Source of the DNA: Cyprinodon diabolis | Lineage: Eukaryota; Chordata; Actinopteri; Cyprinodontiformes; Cyprinodontidae | DNA: 64,000 nt | Direction of reading: 5' to 3' | Assembly: GCA_030533445.1 (NCBI GenBank) | Contig: CM060075.1 | Location: 39,889,719-39,953,718 of the forward strand | Shown here: positions 21,974-34,599 of the stretch, piece after piece | How positions within the stretch are numbered: position 1 is the first letter of the stretch | Layout of the letters: each line of letters opens with the position of its first letter | Position numbers and translations under genes: made by a program | The notes under the pieces: generated by a model | The model's database searches: none | Told to the model about the DNA's origin: nothing | The model's input: the letters and a program-made list of their open reading frames with translations, nothing else

Positions 21974-22785
21974 ATTTCCGAATTCTCCCGAGTGGTCCCC
22001 GACTTTACTTGAGTGAATAAAGTGAATGTGATTGGTCGTTTATAAAGGGGGCGGGATTGTTGTGTCGGAAGATCTGAAAGCATGTTTGATTGTGGCCGTT
22101 TTCTACAAAGCATATTGCTAACCAGTTAGCAACTTAGTGCTAGTAGGTTCCCAATTGGAAATTCCATTGGGACCAAGTAGCACTTAGAAATGACACTGTC
22201 AAGGAACGCTATGGACAGAGGAAACATGCAAGAGGAGGAGAGTTTAGTGTCGGAGGTCGTGGATGAGTCTCCTCCGTCATCCATTTTTTATTTAGAGGAG
22301 GAAAGCGGGGACGAAGATGTTGTGGAAGAGGACGCCAGGGCGGCAGAAGCTTGGTTTGGTGTAGAAGGCTTCCAGCCGTACATGTTTGAGCCCTTGCCTC
22401 GCAACGCTGCCAGTTCTGTTAGCTCTATGCCTGCTGAAGACACAGACGTCCGTCCCCGTGAACACTGGGACGGAACTCAATGGGAAAGGAAAGGATTCTT
22501 ATTTTAGCCGTTGCGTATATTAGCAATTATCAAGATGCTATGACTCAAAAAACTTGATTGACAGATGACTGTTGATATATGATTGGCCGCATTTAGGTGT
22601 ACAAGCTGATGTATAGCTAACTGGCCTACATAAAATAAAAAAAACAACAACACAGATTTTAAGACAGGATGTTTTTTTAAATAGAAATTTTCTAACTTTT
22701 GGGACAATATGGTCTGATAAAGAGTACATTTATATACATGTTTAAGCCAGAATTATTTGAAATATAAATATGACTTCCCTACAGC
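21974..22785 (+). repeat. Dispersed repeat with P2X7-like ORF, copy 1
   Basis: It begins near TTCCGAATTCTCC and ends near AATATGACTTCC. The copy at 53948-54732 is collinear along most of its length, with substitutions and small indels. Both contain GGGGGCGGGATTGTT, TAGTGCTAGTAGGTTCCC and the same ORF. The exact ends and the type of duplication were not determined. Confidence 0.75.
22190..22507 (+). CDS. P2X7-C-terminal-like repeat protein, first exon or fragment
   Basis: A 105-codon frame, very acidic (LEEESGDEDVVEEDARAAEA), followed by VEGFQPYMFEPLPR. The QPYMFEP word is typical of fish proteins with a P2X7-receptor-like intracellular domain, where it precedes a zinc-binding NTEWCxCGNC segment. 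That segment is absent here, so this is a first exon, a truncated copy or a pseudogene. The start could also be the internal M at 22211 (MDRGNMQEEE). The duplicate at 54 kb has a stop in the acidic part. The function of these multicopy fish proteins is unknown. Confidence 0.4.
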   Translation: MTLSRNAMDRGNMQEEESLVSEVVDESPPSSIFYLEEESGDEDVVEEDARAAEAWFGVEGFQPYMFEPLPRNAASSVSSMPAEDTDVRPREHWDGTQWERKGFLF

Positions 22786-23170
22786 TTAAGGTCCTTTTTT
22801 CATATTAGAGAAAGCTGACTATTTGCAAATTAAATTTTAGTTCTCTAATAGCTTGCCCTAAATGGTGACATAATTATTTATTTAGCCTCAGTTAACCAGC
22901 TAGTAGTTTAATAGATCTTCTCGTCCATTTAGAGTTTGAACGATAAGGAACATTAATAAAAAAAAAAATAAATAAATAAAAAATCCTTGATAAAGAGTAT
23001 ACAAAGTAAGTACGGTTTTAGGCTTTAAGAAGAAGTATAAAAATAAATCAGACCAACATAGAACCTGGGCAGACAATATTGCAGCACATTTTTTTCATGA
23101 AACTTAATGAGGTGTAAAATTAAGAGAATAATTCAATAGAAACAAATATTTTTGCTGAGACCAAATCTGT
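22786..23170. other. Unassigned stretch
   Basis: AT-rich, with an A-rich simple repeat at 22962-22984. No gene. Confidence 0.45.
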
Positions 23171-23511
23171 AAAACCTGTAGGGCTGCAACTAACGATTAT
23201 TTTGCAAATCAATGAATCTGTTGATTATCTGATCTGTTGGGATAGAAAAAGGTTCCTTAGAGAAGATTTTTTATTTTTTATTAAACCAGGTGAAATTAAA
23301 ATGTTTCCACTTGAGTAGTTCTGGATAGAGCATATTGACAGACAAACCGTTTTTTTTCTCTTACATGCCAAAGGTTTTTGTATTTTTGTACAATTTTGAT
23401 ATAATTCCTGCTATACGTTGGTTCATTTAACGATTAACCGATTACTAAATTAGTTGACGATTATTTCAATTATCGATTAATCCAATTAAATGTTTCAGCC
23501 CTAAAAACCTG
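23171..23511 (+). mobile_element. hAT MITE (TAGGGCTGCAAC family), complete
   Basis: The element 23179-23503 (325 bp) has a perfect 8-bp duplication AAAACCTG (23171-23178 and 23504-23511) and ends TAGGGCTGCAACTAACG and TTTCAGCCCTA. Related copies are the fragment at 8524 and the inverted copy at 62702. Its interior has ATTATTTTGCAAATC and TCGATTAATCC motifs and no ORF. Confidence 0.93.
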
Positions 23512-24856
23512 GAAAAAGAAATCAGGAGAATTAATCAGACAGAGCAGGTGATGCTAACAGTTTTAGCAGTGAAGCATCTGCACAGCCTCATGTGTCATAA
23601 TAAATCATGTTTGGGTCCATGCTGTATTTGTTGTGGTATAGCTGCCTTGGTTCAAACATGCATCATGATCAAGAGCTGCTGCATTTTTTTAAAGCAATTT
23701 CTTTACAAACCCCCTAAAATGGAGGCTAAAAATCTCCTAATGTTATTTTAAACCCAGCCTCGTCTCATGGCCGGGAACTCCTCTATGTCCAACAGTAGGT
23801 GTTTCTGAGTAATGCTTTAAAAACACATCACAAAGTACACTGCAGAGTATATCTGAGCATTTTCTATGGAAAACCGCAGGAAGACTGTCTGTAGCAGAAG
23901 CCTTCAAGCTGTGAAGCGTCTAAACTGTTAAAAACAGATTAATTTATCGATTCAACAAATTAAGAGAAATGAGCCTTATGAGCTGAGTGACATTTCAGCC
24001 TCTACTAATCAAAACTTCATCTAAAACAAAGGTTTGTAATCTGAATTTCCTTCATCAGATTAACAGAGTGGAGGTCAAAGGTCTCCGTTCAGCTGAAATA
24101 GGAGTCAGGAACAACCAGGCGATCCTCCTCTGCCTCTCGGCCACGTGCGATGCCCTGCAGGATGATTAATTATTGAGTTACAGAACGAGCCAGAACAGTC
24201 TACGCTCTGTGTGTGTGTGTGTTCTGGCGTCACACCTGCTTTCTGTTGCTACGACAACACCGTCCCTTCAAACCAGCAGGGTTGCATTCGTTGGGGAAAT
24301 CATAGGAAAATTAGACTCTGTTCAATTCTGTGTTTTTAATCCCAAACATCACATTTAATCCTGATTACTGGATGTTTTTTACTCTAAAGATCACAGAGTT
24401 TCTAAATTTATGATTCTTATCAGTATTAAATTGTCCTCCTCTCCTCTGATTCTGGCCCGTCTACATGTCTCCATTTTTCTAAAAGAAAAGCTTCATATTC
24501 ACATCCTCCACTGTGAAAACCAACCTTTGAATAACAACGTCTAATCAGGCCTATAAACAAACATAAACACTATGACAAGGATGTGACTAAGTTATGATGA
24601 AACAAAAAGTAAGTAGACTTGAAATCTGAGATAATTGGTGAAGGAATGAGCATTTAATGATTTTGAGAAATGCTCCCAGAATCAAAACGTATCAGCTGAA
24701 TTTACCAGCTACAGTCATTTTTCACATTTCTAACATTTTATGTGTGTTTTCCTATTGAATGTTTTTAGATTAAGATTTTAAAACCACAGAAAATTCATCT
24801 ATTAACAGCCTTTGTAACCAACCTATGACCTGCCTATGGGCTTTTTGTTTGTGTAA
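23512..24856. other. Unassigned non-coding stretch
   Basis: About 1.35 kb with no gene; a (TG)n run lies at about 24209-24221. The open frames at 23548, 23987 and 24173 have no domain. Confidence 0.45.
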
Positions 24857-25837
24857 ATGTGAACCAGAGGTGGGTAAAGTACCCAACAATTGTACTTTAG
24901 TAATAGTATCATTACATTATCATATTTTTACTGAAGTAAAAAAAATAAGAAAGCCTCTAAAAAAATTACTGAAGTAAGACTAGAAAAGAAGTTGGCAAAA
25001 AATAAGAAGAAATCTTCTTACCACCCATGATTAGAACTGATTCAATATATTTTTTTAAATTATGTAAAATTGAACAAAATATAAAGTGATATGCACATTC
25101 TAGTGTTTTATAGAGAAGATAAAAACTAAGCATATAATGTTCAGTATTTACACAATAAAACTTTAAGTGGAATGAGCACTCTTGAAAATAATTTGTTTGA
25201 GTTATAAAACAGTTACAGTGTTTGAATAGGATAAATTAGTATACTGTTTACTGTATTCAACCCACCGTAATGATGGCAGATGGAAAATAATATTCAACCA
25301 ATGAGCCTCCAGTAAATAAAAAAAAAAAGTGTTTCTCAATCAAGCATATTTGTTTAACCCTATAATGCCAAATGTATCATATTTGATACATACGGTTTCT
25401 GAAATGTTTTGCGTCTGACACCTTTTGCATAATTTAATGGTAAAAACTTTCCTCAAAATCCTATTGTACACAATCAGATATACCTGATAACAGAGGAAAG
25501 AAGACTACACAAAAAATAACCTTGACTTATCGCATAGTAATAAATTATTAATATCAAAAATGTATTTCTGTTTTTTCTTTTTACATATTTTGTTAAAAGG
25601 CCAAATAAGGACTTCAAACCTAAAAAAAGTAATTTTCTGTTTTGTTTTATTCTTGGATCGGGCTTTAAACGGTTAAAATAAGCTTGTTCATTCAGTGACA
25701 TTACTCACAATAGAAAGAGTACACAGACATTTTACGTAAGAGTAAAAAGTACAATGCTGTAAAATTGCTCCTAAAAGTTTTTTTTTAAATATATTAATCA
25801 AGCTAATGTAACTAGTTACGACCTGTCTGATGTGAAC
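24857..25837. mobile_element. hAT element (CAGAGGTGGG family)
   Basis: The element 24865-25829 (965 bp) has a perfect 8-bp duplication ATGTGAAC (24857-24864 and 25830-25837). The left end CAGAGGTGGGTAAAGTACCC is good; the right end (ACGACCTGTCTG) is eroded. Subterminal ACTTTAGTAA and GTAACTAGTTAC motifs recur. No ORF is retained. Confidence 0.85.
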
Positions 25838-25863
25838 ACAGCTGAAACTGTTGGTTTAGGAGG

Positions 25864-26780
25864 TGATCTCATAGTGTTGCACCGATACCGATACCAGTAT
25901 CAGGCGGGGCCCTGATCCAGCACTAAAATGGTGGTATTAGTAGCTGTGCCTTGTCTGTTCCCGTTTGGCTGTGACTCCATCCTGGAGAGAAATATCAGCT
26001 GTGCTGCTTCCATCAACACCCTTCTTTATAGATGTAGGAGATCTGCCTGTTTTCCAGTGTGGTCCTGTTTCTCTGACCGTGACTGGCTGGATGTGCTCTC
26101 TTCATCCTCTGACATGGGATCTAGCTCAGAGCTCGTCTGCCTGGCTGTGTGTTTCCAGCTGCTTTTTGTGTCTCTGCTTCTGTCTCCTTGAACCCCAGTC
26201 GGCCTTGGCAGATGGCCGCTCACACTGAGCCTGGTTCTGCTGGAGGTTTCTTCCTGTTAAAAGGGAGTTTTTCCTCTCCACTGTCGCTACAAGCATGCTT
26301 AGTGTGAGGGATTGCATTCGAGTCAATGAATCGATGCAATCAACTGGTTTTCCTTATATAGAAAACTTTGAATCAATTTGACTGGATGATCTGGTTGAAC
26401 TGTAAAGTGCCTTGAGATGACATGTGTTGTGAATTGGCGCTATAGAAATAAACTGAATTAAATTGAAATTGATCAGAATTCGTTATCGGTGAGTACCAAC
26501 AAATAGGGCACCATTTTGAGAGCCAAACATTTATTCAACTATTGTCACCTATTACAGGTAGGCAATAAAAAGTTCTACAGTCTTTTTCCTGCTTCACAAA
26601 CGTAGGCAGCAGCTTGACAAAGCCATGATGGCAATTATTTTACATCCAAGTAGTATGCAGTTCTTCATATATACACACACACATCAATTTCAAACAGATG
26701 GTATCGGTATGGTATCAGCCAATACTGCACAGCCACGTATCAGGGCCAAGAAATGGCATAGATGCAACACTGCTCTCTCA
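25864..26780. mobile_element. hAT-like element (TAGTGTTGCACCGATA ends)
   Basis: The ends TAGTGTTGCACCGATACCGA (25872) and GATGCAACACTG (to 26772) are inverted repeats. The same ends form the 86-bp MITE at 39388. Flanks TGATCTCA and CTCTCTCA match at 5 of 8 bases. A retroposon is nested inside at about 25930-26470. Confidence 0.7.
25930..26470 (+). mobile_element. LINE/SINE 3' region (L2-type tail), plus strand
   Basis: It contains GGAGGTTTCTTCCTGTTAAA, GGAGTTTTTCCTCTCCACTG, GTAAAGTGCCTTGAGATGAC and the terminal TGGCGCTATAGAAATAAACT with TGAATT-type repeats. This is a very common fish retroposon tail. An inverted copy lies at 33396-33835. The 5' boundary is uncertain. Confidence 0.75.
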
Positions 26781-29700
26781 CCTCCACACCTACCAGGTGT
26801 TCACTGCAAGCTTGGATCCAACAGCTTCTCATAGTAAAGGTTGCTCTGCATTCTGGGATGAGATAGAATGGGATGCGTCTTTTTCTGAAAGCATAAACCC
26901 CATTGCAAGCTTCAAATGTCTCCTTGGTAAATTTCTCGGGTCATTTCTTCTCAAAAAAATATGATGAAATAATTTTCATCTATGAGCTCAGATTACGGAA
27001 CAGAATACTTCCTGGATTTAGATTTTGTTCCCCCGTGTCGGACAAATCCGACCTATGAACCGAACAAATGTTTCCACCTGTGTTTTTATCAACAGGTGTT
27101 AAGCTCAGAGTTTCCTTTTTGTAGAAAAACATGAACAGCAAAAGGTACAGGTGAACCCTTTAGCGTCCAAGTTACCAGGTAAAATCATGAAGTCTGCAGG
27201 GTTCACCTCGGATTGTAACTGCTTCACAAAGTACTACCAGTAATCTAATGTTACCTACTGTAAAAATGTAATTAAAAAAAAAAGTCACAAACCTAAGCTT
27301 AGTAAAATACAACTGATACAGTATTACTGTTCTGATGGTTACGTTGTAAGAAAAAAAAACACCCTTTAATATATTCTGACTTTTCAATTTATGTTGATTA
27401 TTTTTGCTTCCAGTTAATTTAAGCATAAAATCTGTATCAAATGATAACTTTATACAGCAGGACCTGAGCTGATGCTGATCGGCTGTATTGGTTCACAACC
27501 TTACCCTCTGTAAAACTTAAAAAGTACAATGATTTGCGGAAATGGGTTGCCCTAAACCACTATTTAACTCAGACTTTTTCAGTTGAACAGAAAAATCCAA
27601 TGAAGGACATTTAATATTTTGACTAAGATAACACGCGTATTAAAATGTTAATGAACTGTTTTATTCTAAAACACTTAATTTAAAACTGATATTACTATAT
27701 TTAAATGTATTTTTATTGATATATTAATTGGGCTTAAATATACAGATCCTTTGTGACATAAGTAGAACATTGTTTCTGTATTTTATTATCAGGACAGATT
27801 AAGCATTATCTTTTCTTTTTAAGTTATACAATCCTGCAGTTAAGTGTTTATATTCTACAATCACTGAGCTGCAACATTAAATTAGCCTCTTTAATAGAAA
27901 AATAACCTCACTCATGAAATTCCTCATGAAATAAAAGTATTGTAGTAAAGACTGGGATTGCTGTTTTTACCCGATAGATTAGCGAAATAAAGACAACTGG
28001 AGTAAAACCATATTGCAAGTAAAAAAAAAAAAAACTACAGTCCTCTTTAAATCATAAAACTACCTCTTTTTAAGTGTCATTTAAGTTAAATGTTTATTTC
28101 TATTTTTACTGTGCATTTAAAACAATGCCATACATACTTTAACTTTCAAAATAGCTAATTCAGTTTACTTCCATTATGCCCCCCTTGCAATTACAAAGAC
28201 CTTTTGATAATCACAACATTAAACAGATGTAAACAAACTAAATTTAAAAAAAATGCCCTAAGACTGCTAAGTAAACAAAATCAGAAAGAGAATAAATGGG
28301 ATGATCTCCTGCTATAATATCATCAGACATCAAAATAAAGCTGGCTTGTTTGTTGACTTTGATCAAATCAAATTTCTAAATTTGACCTCATTTCTTTCCT
28401 CTTTACTCCTTTCTTCTCCGTTTCCACACCTGGACATCGATCTGGTCTCACCCTCTGGTTTTCTCAGGTTTCATTCAGATCGCTGGTGTCTGGTTTCCAT
28501 CTCAGTTGATGACGCCGCCGTCAGGCCGTCGGTTTCATGCCGCCGCCGCTCTAAATATCATCTCCACTGAATGAGAAATCACCTTCCTGCTGGGACATGG
28601 CCTAGATTTTCATCTCAGCAAGTTTTACTTTTTCACATTCCTGCAGTGTGTTCGACTGCCAGCAAAAACACGTCCATTAATGACAAAACAAAGGAGGCTA
28701 AGAGTTTTATTTTTAATTGAAGATATGATTAAAATGCTTTGATTCTAAACAGAAAACCTGGAATTATCTCTGAAACAGTTAAAATTCTCTAAAACATTCA
28801 TTATTACAGTTTAAATAACTTTATAAAAGCTCTATGATTAAATGTCTTTACACATAAATTACAGTGCAGATTGAAGGTAAAGGAAGCAAATCTTAATTTG
28901 CATATCATGAACAGATAAAAAAATTTTTCAAAGACACACCATGACAGATACTTAACCTTTTTACACTGACATTTGATAAACTGTGTTGATAATTGAATCA
29001 CATGTGTTGAACATGCTGGGTTTTCTGCCGCAGGCTTCGTACGTAACTTTGTTGCAGTTTTGGCCAATCCTCCTGACAGAACTGGTGTAACTGGGTCACC
29101 ACTTCACACACACACACCTTTTTGACTCCTGCAACAAGTTCAATTTCAGACGGGGATCAGGATTGTGACGGCAGCTCAAGCAGTTGGCAGTGGCGATGAC
29201 TAGCTTTATATGTGCAGAGGGCCTCCATTATTCCACATGTTGTTCTTTACTGATGATGGCATCTACATGATAAAGTCCATCTGTCCTTCCTGCAGGGACA
29301 AAGGGCCCAGCATGACACTGCTACCTCCGTACCTTAATGTTTATGATCCTCTAAGATGCAGAGGAATCTCCTTCCTGAACACTGGTTAAAAGGCTCTGAC
29401 CATGGCTCTTACCATTTCCCATCTATGTATATTTATATATAACCAATTAGACAGATGAATGATGCACCTTGAAATATCTGAAAAGTTAGACCCAAGGATG
29501 AGCTAGACTTGTGGAGGTCAATAGTTCCCTTCCTGATATATTAGCTGATGCGTCCAGGTTTTTTTTTTTTAACCAATTAAAGATTTAAAAAGCTAATATT
29601 ACTCAATCAGGACAAAAGATGTCAGGATTACTTTTCCCCAAAATGTTTTCTCTCTCTTATTATTCTTACATATAGCAAAAATAAACTAATTCGGGTAATC

Positions 29701-29925
29701 CTAACCAACCACAGGCATTAAAAGTTAAGTCTGATTTTTAAGTCCAATAATTAGAAAAACTACATTTTTTCTTATATTTACCAGCTTTAATAAATATCTA
29801 CAATAAACTAGATGCCAGGCTGTTAAAAAAATAATTATAATTTTAGAGATTTTGTTATTTTAGAGAAAGAAAACAAACCCCATGTCTGAGTATTAAATGC
29901 ATTTTGTGATAAGTGAACCTTTATG
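26781..29925. other. Unassigned intron-like stretch
   Basis: About 3.1 kb, AT-rich, with no recognised gene or repeat. The 84- to 89-codon frames at 27172, 28301 and 28804 lack domains and splice logic. Unique sequence like this could hold conserved regulatory elements, but none can be recognised by eye. Confidence 0.45.
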
Positions 29926-29989
29926 TGTAACACTCTACAATTAGTTACAGAAAACCTATCTCACTACTAGATAACATGTAGAAAACTAT

Positions 29990-30645
29990 TTAGAACCTAA
30001 TGGGACGTTAAACAGCACATAATGAGGAACACCAAACCCAGCCTTATTATGGGATGGCTGCTGAGTTACCTGCAAAACAGAGTAACTAATCAATATTATG
30101 GGTAGTTTCCCTTTAGATAGGGGTACATAAAATCATTAGCTAATGGTCAGATAGTGTCTGAGTAATTATCAGTTCCTTAGTAATACTTCATATGATGGTT
30201 GAATCCAATAAGTCCATAATTTAAGAGCTTGGCACTAATTTGGGACTAAGGAAGGATGGACATAAGATGGATAAGGTTTCTCCACTGTGAGATAAATAAA
30301 CTCAATCAATCAATTATCAATAAATTTACAACTAAGAGAAAATCAATGACAAACTGTCAGTTATCGACAGGAAACAGGTTTTAGTGACCTGTGACCTCAC
30401 AGCTTTACCATTTATTCAGAAGCAACGTGGAGAATCTCTACTCTAATTTTGTGGTGGTCCATTAAAAAATGCTGAACTCTTTAGTTCCTTATCAGTTCCT
30501 CTTTGGTTTCCTCGGTAACTACCCATCAGTCCCTGATTAGTTAGTCTGCTTTCCCCCGGTAACTAAGCATTCATCCCATAATAAGGCTGGGCTGGGTGTT
30601 CCCTATTAAGTACTGATTAACAAACCATTAGGTTCTGATTAGTTC
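29990..30645. repeat. Large foldback (inverted repeat) element
   Basis: The left arm (about 29993-30080) with AGAACCTAATGGGACG, GAGGAACACCAAACCCAGC and CTTATTATGGGATGG is matched in inverse by the right arm (about 30555-30640), with CCATCCCATAATAAG-like, GGGTGTTCCC and CATTAGGTTCTGATTAG words. Further TAGTTCCTTAG-type repeats lie inside. Arms differ at many bases and a LINE-tail-like piece at 30255-30310 lies between. The ends could not be fixed. Confidence 0.6.
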
Positions 30646-32329
30646 CCTAGTAGTTAATCATATTTAGTGCACCAGATTGTAACGCGCTCTCTTTATAAAC
30701 TAATCATGTTTATTTTGTGCAGAGTCTTTGCTCTCTATATAAGCATGTCAGTACATGCAGATCTGAACACGCTTTATATTAGAAAAGCATTAATAAGAAA
30801 ACATTTAGGAGTAATTAATGAGTCGACAGAAAAAGGTTTTCAAAGCTGTTAAATGAACAAAACATGTTTTTACTGCTCTGTTTTCCACTCAAAAGTTTCA
30901 GCTTTGTTGATCAACGCTGTTCTTCTTTTAATTACATGTCATCAATTTCAGGTAAAGTGTTTTTAAAGCCTCATTTCCGCGATAGTGAAAACTAACCCTT
31001 CCTAGTATTGATGATCTTTATTATCACTGAGGGACCTAAAAGCCAACGAGTTGATTAAAACCAGCCAACTACAGAGAAAGAAACACCAGGTTCTGTCCAA
31101 CAAACACTGCTGGCATCACTAAGGTGAGTCAGACACTTATAATCAAACCCTTCATATTCAGACATCCTGCAGCTCTGGCTCTTTTACTTTAGAACGGTGC
31201 TTTGAATGCGAATAAGTGGATTTTTTAACCTGTAATTACTTTATAAAAGGTTGAAATGGTAATGTGGCGGTGCTGTGTTTAATGCCGGATAATTATCAGG
31301 TCCCCTGAAACTCAATATTCACCCTGCTGCTCCCTTCGCTCGCTGCAGGCCACCGTTTGGACAAACACAAGCGAAGCATCGACGACATCTGCAGGGATCA
31401 GTAGAAAGAGAGAGGGAGCCGGCGAATGAGCCGCAGACAAAGAGACTCGGACCAGGCTTCCAGAGTCACCGGTCTGTGACATCTCGTGCCACCAGCCGCC
31501 CACGCTCCTCCCGATAACGTCTGCTGTGGATTCACAGATCTATTTCGGGTGTCGCCCTCACTCTGTCGACATCTCACCTCACTTCAAACATCTGATTCGT
31601 GCTGTTTTTTCTTTTTTAGTGTGCACCTCAAACGTCTCCGAGGGAAATCAAAAAGCAGCGGATCCCAGATTCATGCACTGATCAGAGGGATAAATGAGTC
31701 AAACGTTAAAAGTTTTTCCATCAGGATTCAAAGTTAAATGGTTTTTCTTTCAAATTAAATTTGTTTCAGCTTTTGGTTCCATTTTACTTTCATTTCCTAC
31801 AACCACACAATAATTTTTATCACAGAGAGGAATATAAAGGCTTTAGTGTGGCACACTAGTAAAATCATAAGAGATGTTTATTATCACGCCGTCCTTTGAT
31901 CAATGCAAAATATTTTTCACCCTTCAGAGCGTTAAATGATGCTGACCAACACTAAGTGATGTCCAGATGGAGAGAGGGATGAAGAATGTCAACTACTAAA
32001 TGTCTTAAAACATCTAGAGGTTTTAGATCTGAAGAATCTTTGCAAAACAGCTTTAACTCAAACTGGGGGAAGAATCTGGAAACATTAAAGTCGTTTAATA
32101 CTTCTTGAAGCAGATGTTTCTCTGGCCTTTGACTGGGCCACCCTTCTACATGATTATAACCTTCATCTAGGTCAGTTCAGTTCAATAATTATTAATCTCA
32201 AAGGGAAATTAACTGTTGTAACTCAGCCTGTTTCAAAGCTGTTTTAGATGTTTTGTATCCGAAACCTGCTGCATGCAGTAGGTCAGAGGTCAACAATATT
32301 TTTTTAAGCCAAGAGCTTCTTCATGAGTA
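30646..32329. other. Unassigned non-coding stretch
   Basis: No gene is supported. A CpG-containing segment at about 31320-31520 stands out as less AT-rich than its surroundings, but frames there are short and lack domains. Confidence 0.4.
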
Positions 32330-32698
32330 CTGAGTCATAGGAAGAGCTACCAATACTGACCTATTAACATCTACAATGCGACACTACAACAGCAATAACT
32401 TGTGCAATTACTATTTGATACCCTGTGCAATAACCCGTTTCTCTATATTTGACACCCAGTGCATTAACTATATAAATATAAATATCAATCTATACAAATA
32501 CCCATGTAAACACACTGTGCAATAACCCTGTATAGTGATCCTACTTAAATAAAACAAAAAAAAATCCATCTTATCTGTATACTGTATATATCCCATGCAC
32601 CTTTTTCTTCTTTTGGTACATTCTTCTTCGACTATTTGAGTTTATGTAACGAGTAAATTTCTCCACTGTGAGATCAATAAAGTCAATCAATCAATTAA
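32330..32698 (+). mobile_element. LINE 3' tail fragment
   Basis: Repeated GTGCAATAAC words (32401-32530) are followed by AATTTCTCCACTGTGAGATC and AATAAAGTCAATCAATCAA, a typical Rex-type LINE 3' end. The same tail motif occurs at about 30275-30310. Confidence 0.6.
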
Positions 32699-32804
32699 CA
32701 GGAAGAATCTGCATTCACCTAAACTTTATGCATAACATATTTCTAACATTCCTTTCAGAATGTTCTCATTTTTAAATCTCTATAAATGAAAGTGCGAATG
32801 ATGG

Positions 32805-33177
32805 TATAACTCGGAGGTCTTCAACAGTGGGTCCGCGACCCCTAGGGGGTCCATGGAGGTACTGCATGGGGGTCACGAAAGTTTGGGTTGATTAAACTTT
32901 TTTTCATATTCATATTTTTCCACTAATTGAAATGTCTTTAAATCCACATTGACATGAATACAACACACTGTAGTAAACAGATAAATGGAGGCAGAAGATG
33001 TGTTTCAGTCATCAATGCACACATTCAGCGACACACAGGAGCTCTTTCAAGCTGGGCACCGTTTCATTCACAACACCTGTCCCATCAACCAGGAATCAGA
33101 AATATCAGAAATACGCATCTCTCCATAAGTTTGGGGGTCCTTGGTCTGGAAAACGTTGAAGACTCCTGGTATAACTC
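32805..33177 (+). mobile_element. Charlie-like hAT MITE, copy 1
   Basis: The element 32813-33169 (357 bp) has a perfect 8-bp duplication TATAACTC (32805-32812 and 33170-33177). The ends GGAGGTCTTCAACAGTGG and GTTGAAGACTCCTGG are inverted repeats with the GGGTCC...GGGGGTCCTTGG subterminal pattern of Charlie-type hATs. The internal 83-codon frame (MNTTHCSKQINGGRRC) also occurs in copy 2 at 41478 and simply reflects the repeat. Confidence 0.93.
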
Positions 33178-33395
33178 ACCAGTGAGACTTTTGATCCCTG
33201 CTTAATGCTACATCATCAGGGGGACTGTTGTTCTCTGATGTTGAGGGAAAAGATTTTCCCTTTATTTTTATATCCTGCTCATGAACAGACATAGATGGGT
33301 TTTCAGACATACAAGTGTTTGTTTAAAGGTGACTGTAAACATGTCACTTTGTCAGGAGAAACTGTTAGGATTATTGTCATTGATGATGTGTGAGT

Positions 33396-33835
33396 CTGTT
33401 CAATTCAATTCAGTTTATTTCTATAGCGCCAATTTACAACACATGTCATCAACAAGGCACTTTACAGTTCACCAGATCATTTAGTCAAATAGAGTTTCTA
33501 TCTAAGGAAAACCAGTTGATTGCATCGACTCATTGACTCGAATGCAATCCCTCACACTAAGCACGCTTGTAGCGACAGTGGAGAGGAAAAGCTCCCTTTT
33601 AACAGGAAAAAACCTCCAGCAGAACCAGGATCAGTGTGAGCGGCCATCTGCTGAGGCCGACTGGGGTTCAAGGAGACAGAAGCAGAGATACAAAAGGCAG
33701 CTGTAAAAGGCGGCCCCGTCAAGGAAACACACAGCCAGGCAGAGGGTGAAGAGAGCACATCCAGCCAGTCACAGTCAGAGAAACAGGACTACACTGAAAA
33801 ACAGGCTGATCTCAAACATCTATAAACAAAGGTGT
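33396..33835 (-). mobile_element. LINE/SINE 3' region (L2-type tail), minus strand
   Basis: Reverse-complement relative of 25930-26470: TTCAATTCAATTCAG tail, TATAGCGCCAATTTAC, GACAGTGGAGAGGAAAAGC and AAACCTCCAGCAGAACCAGG. The 5' boundary lies near 33835. Confidence 0.75.
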
Positions 33836-34227
33836 TAAACCCTACTAATCCCTGTTACATGTTAGAACTAATGTTTTCCCCAGTAGTTTATCCAATTAGG
33901 ACAGTTCCTCTGTCCAGATATACAGTTATCATCTTCATTATGTCTGTAGCAAAGATTTGGGAATGGAATGAGAGCGGTGTCCTTGATCTCAGAACATATT
34001 GTAATATTTTAATAAGGCTGGAGCCATGGATGTCTCCTGATCTACAAACGTTTGACGTAATGATGTGGCCTACTGCAGTTGTATAAAACGCTTTCTTAAT
34101 TGGGATTAGGGGCCGACTTCAAAGAGATGTGCACCCGGTTGGTAAGCAGCTGCCTTTCGTAACTCAAAGCAAATTCCCTGATCTGAGTAAGATTACAATT
34201 TCTGTTAAAATCTGTTGTCCTGTCTCA

Positions 34228-34503
34228 TGCACTGCAAAAACAATCTTAAAATGAGTAAAAAATGTCTTAAATTAAGTGTATTTACCCTAAATTTGAGTAG
34301 GTAAATAAGACGATTTGCCAATAGAATGAGTATTTTTACTCTTAAAATAAGATAATTAGATAATATGCAATTGAAATAAGACAATATAATTTTTTTTATC
34401 CTATTTTAAATATACATTTTCTTGTTCCATTGGCAAAGTGTCTCACTTACCTCCTTAATTAAAGAAAAAAATACTTATTGAGATTTACTTTTTTTGCAGT
34501 GTG
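34228..34503. mobile_element. CACTGCAAAAA-type MITE, copy 4
   Basis: The element 34230-34501 (272 bp) runs CACTGCAAAAA to TTTTTTGCAGTG, flanked by TG on both sides. The AATAAGATAATTAGATAATA core is shared with copies 2 and 3. Confidence 0.83.
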
Positions 34504-34599
34504 GTTATTTAGTACATATACATTATGAAGTGATCTCTTCTCAGAACAGCTTAAAGATGTAAACACAGAGCTTTCCGTTACAAAACAGAAGCCCATCGT

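Noticed and set aside
31310..31520. CpG-containing segment considered as a possible exon or promoter
   Set aside because: No conserved frame or splice signals; the composition alone is weak.
32954..33205. 83-codon frame shared with 41478-41711
   Set aside because: Explained by two copies of the same non-coding hAT MITE.
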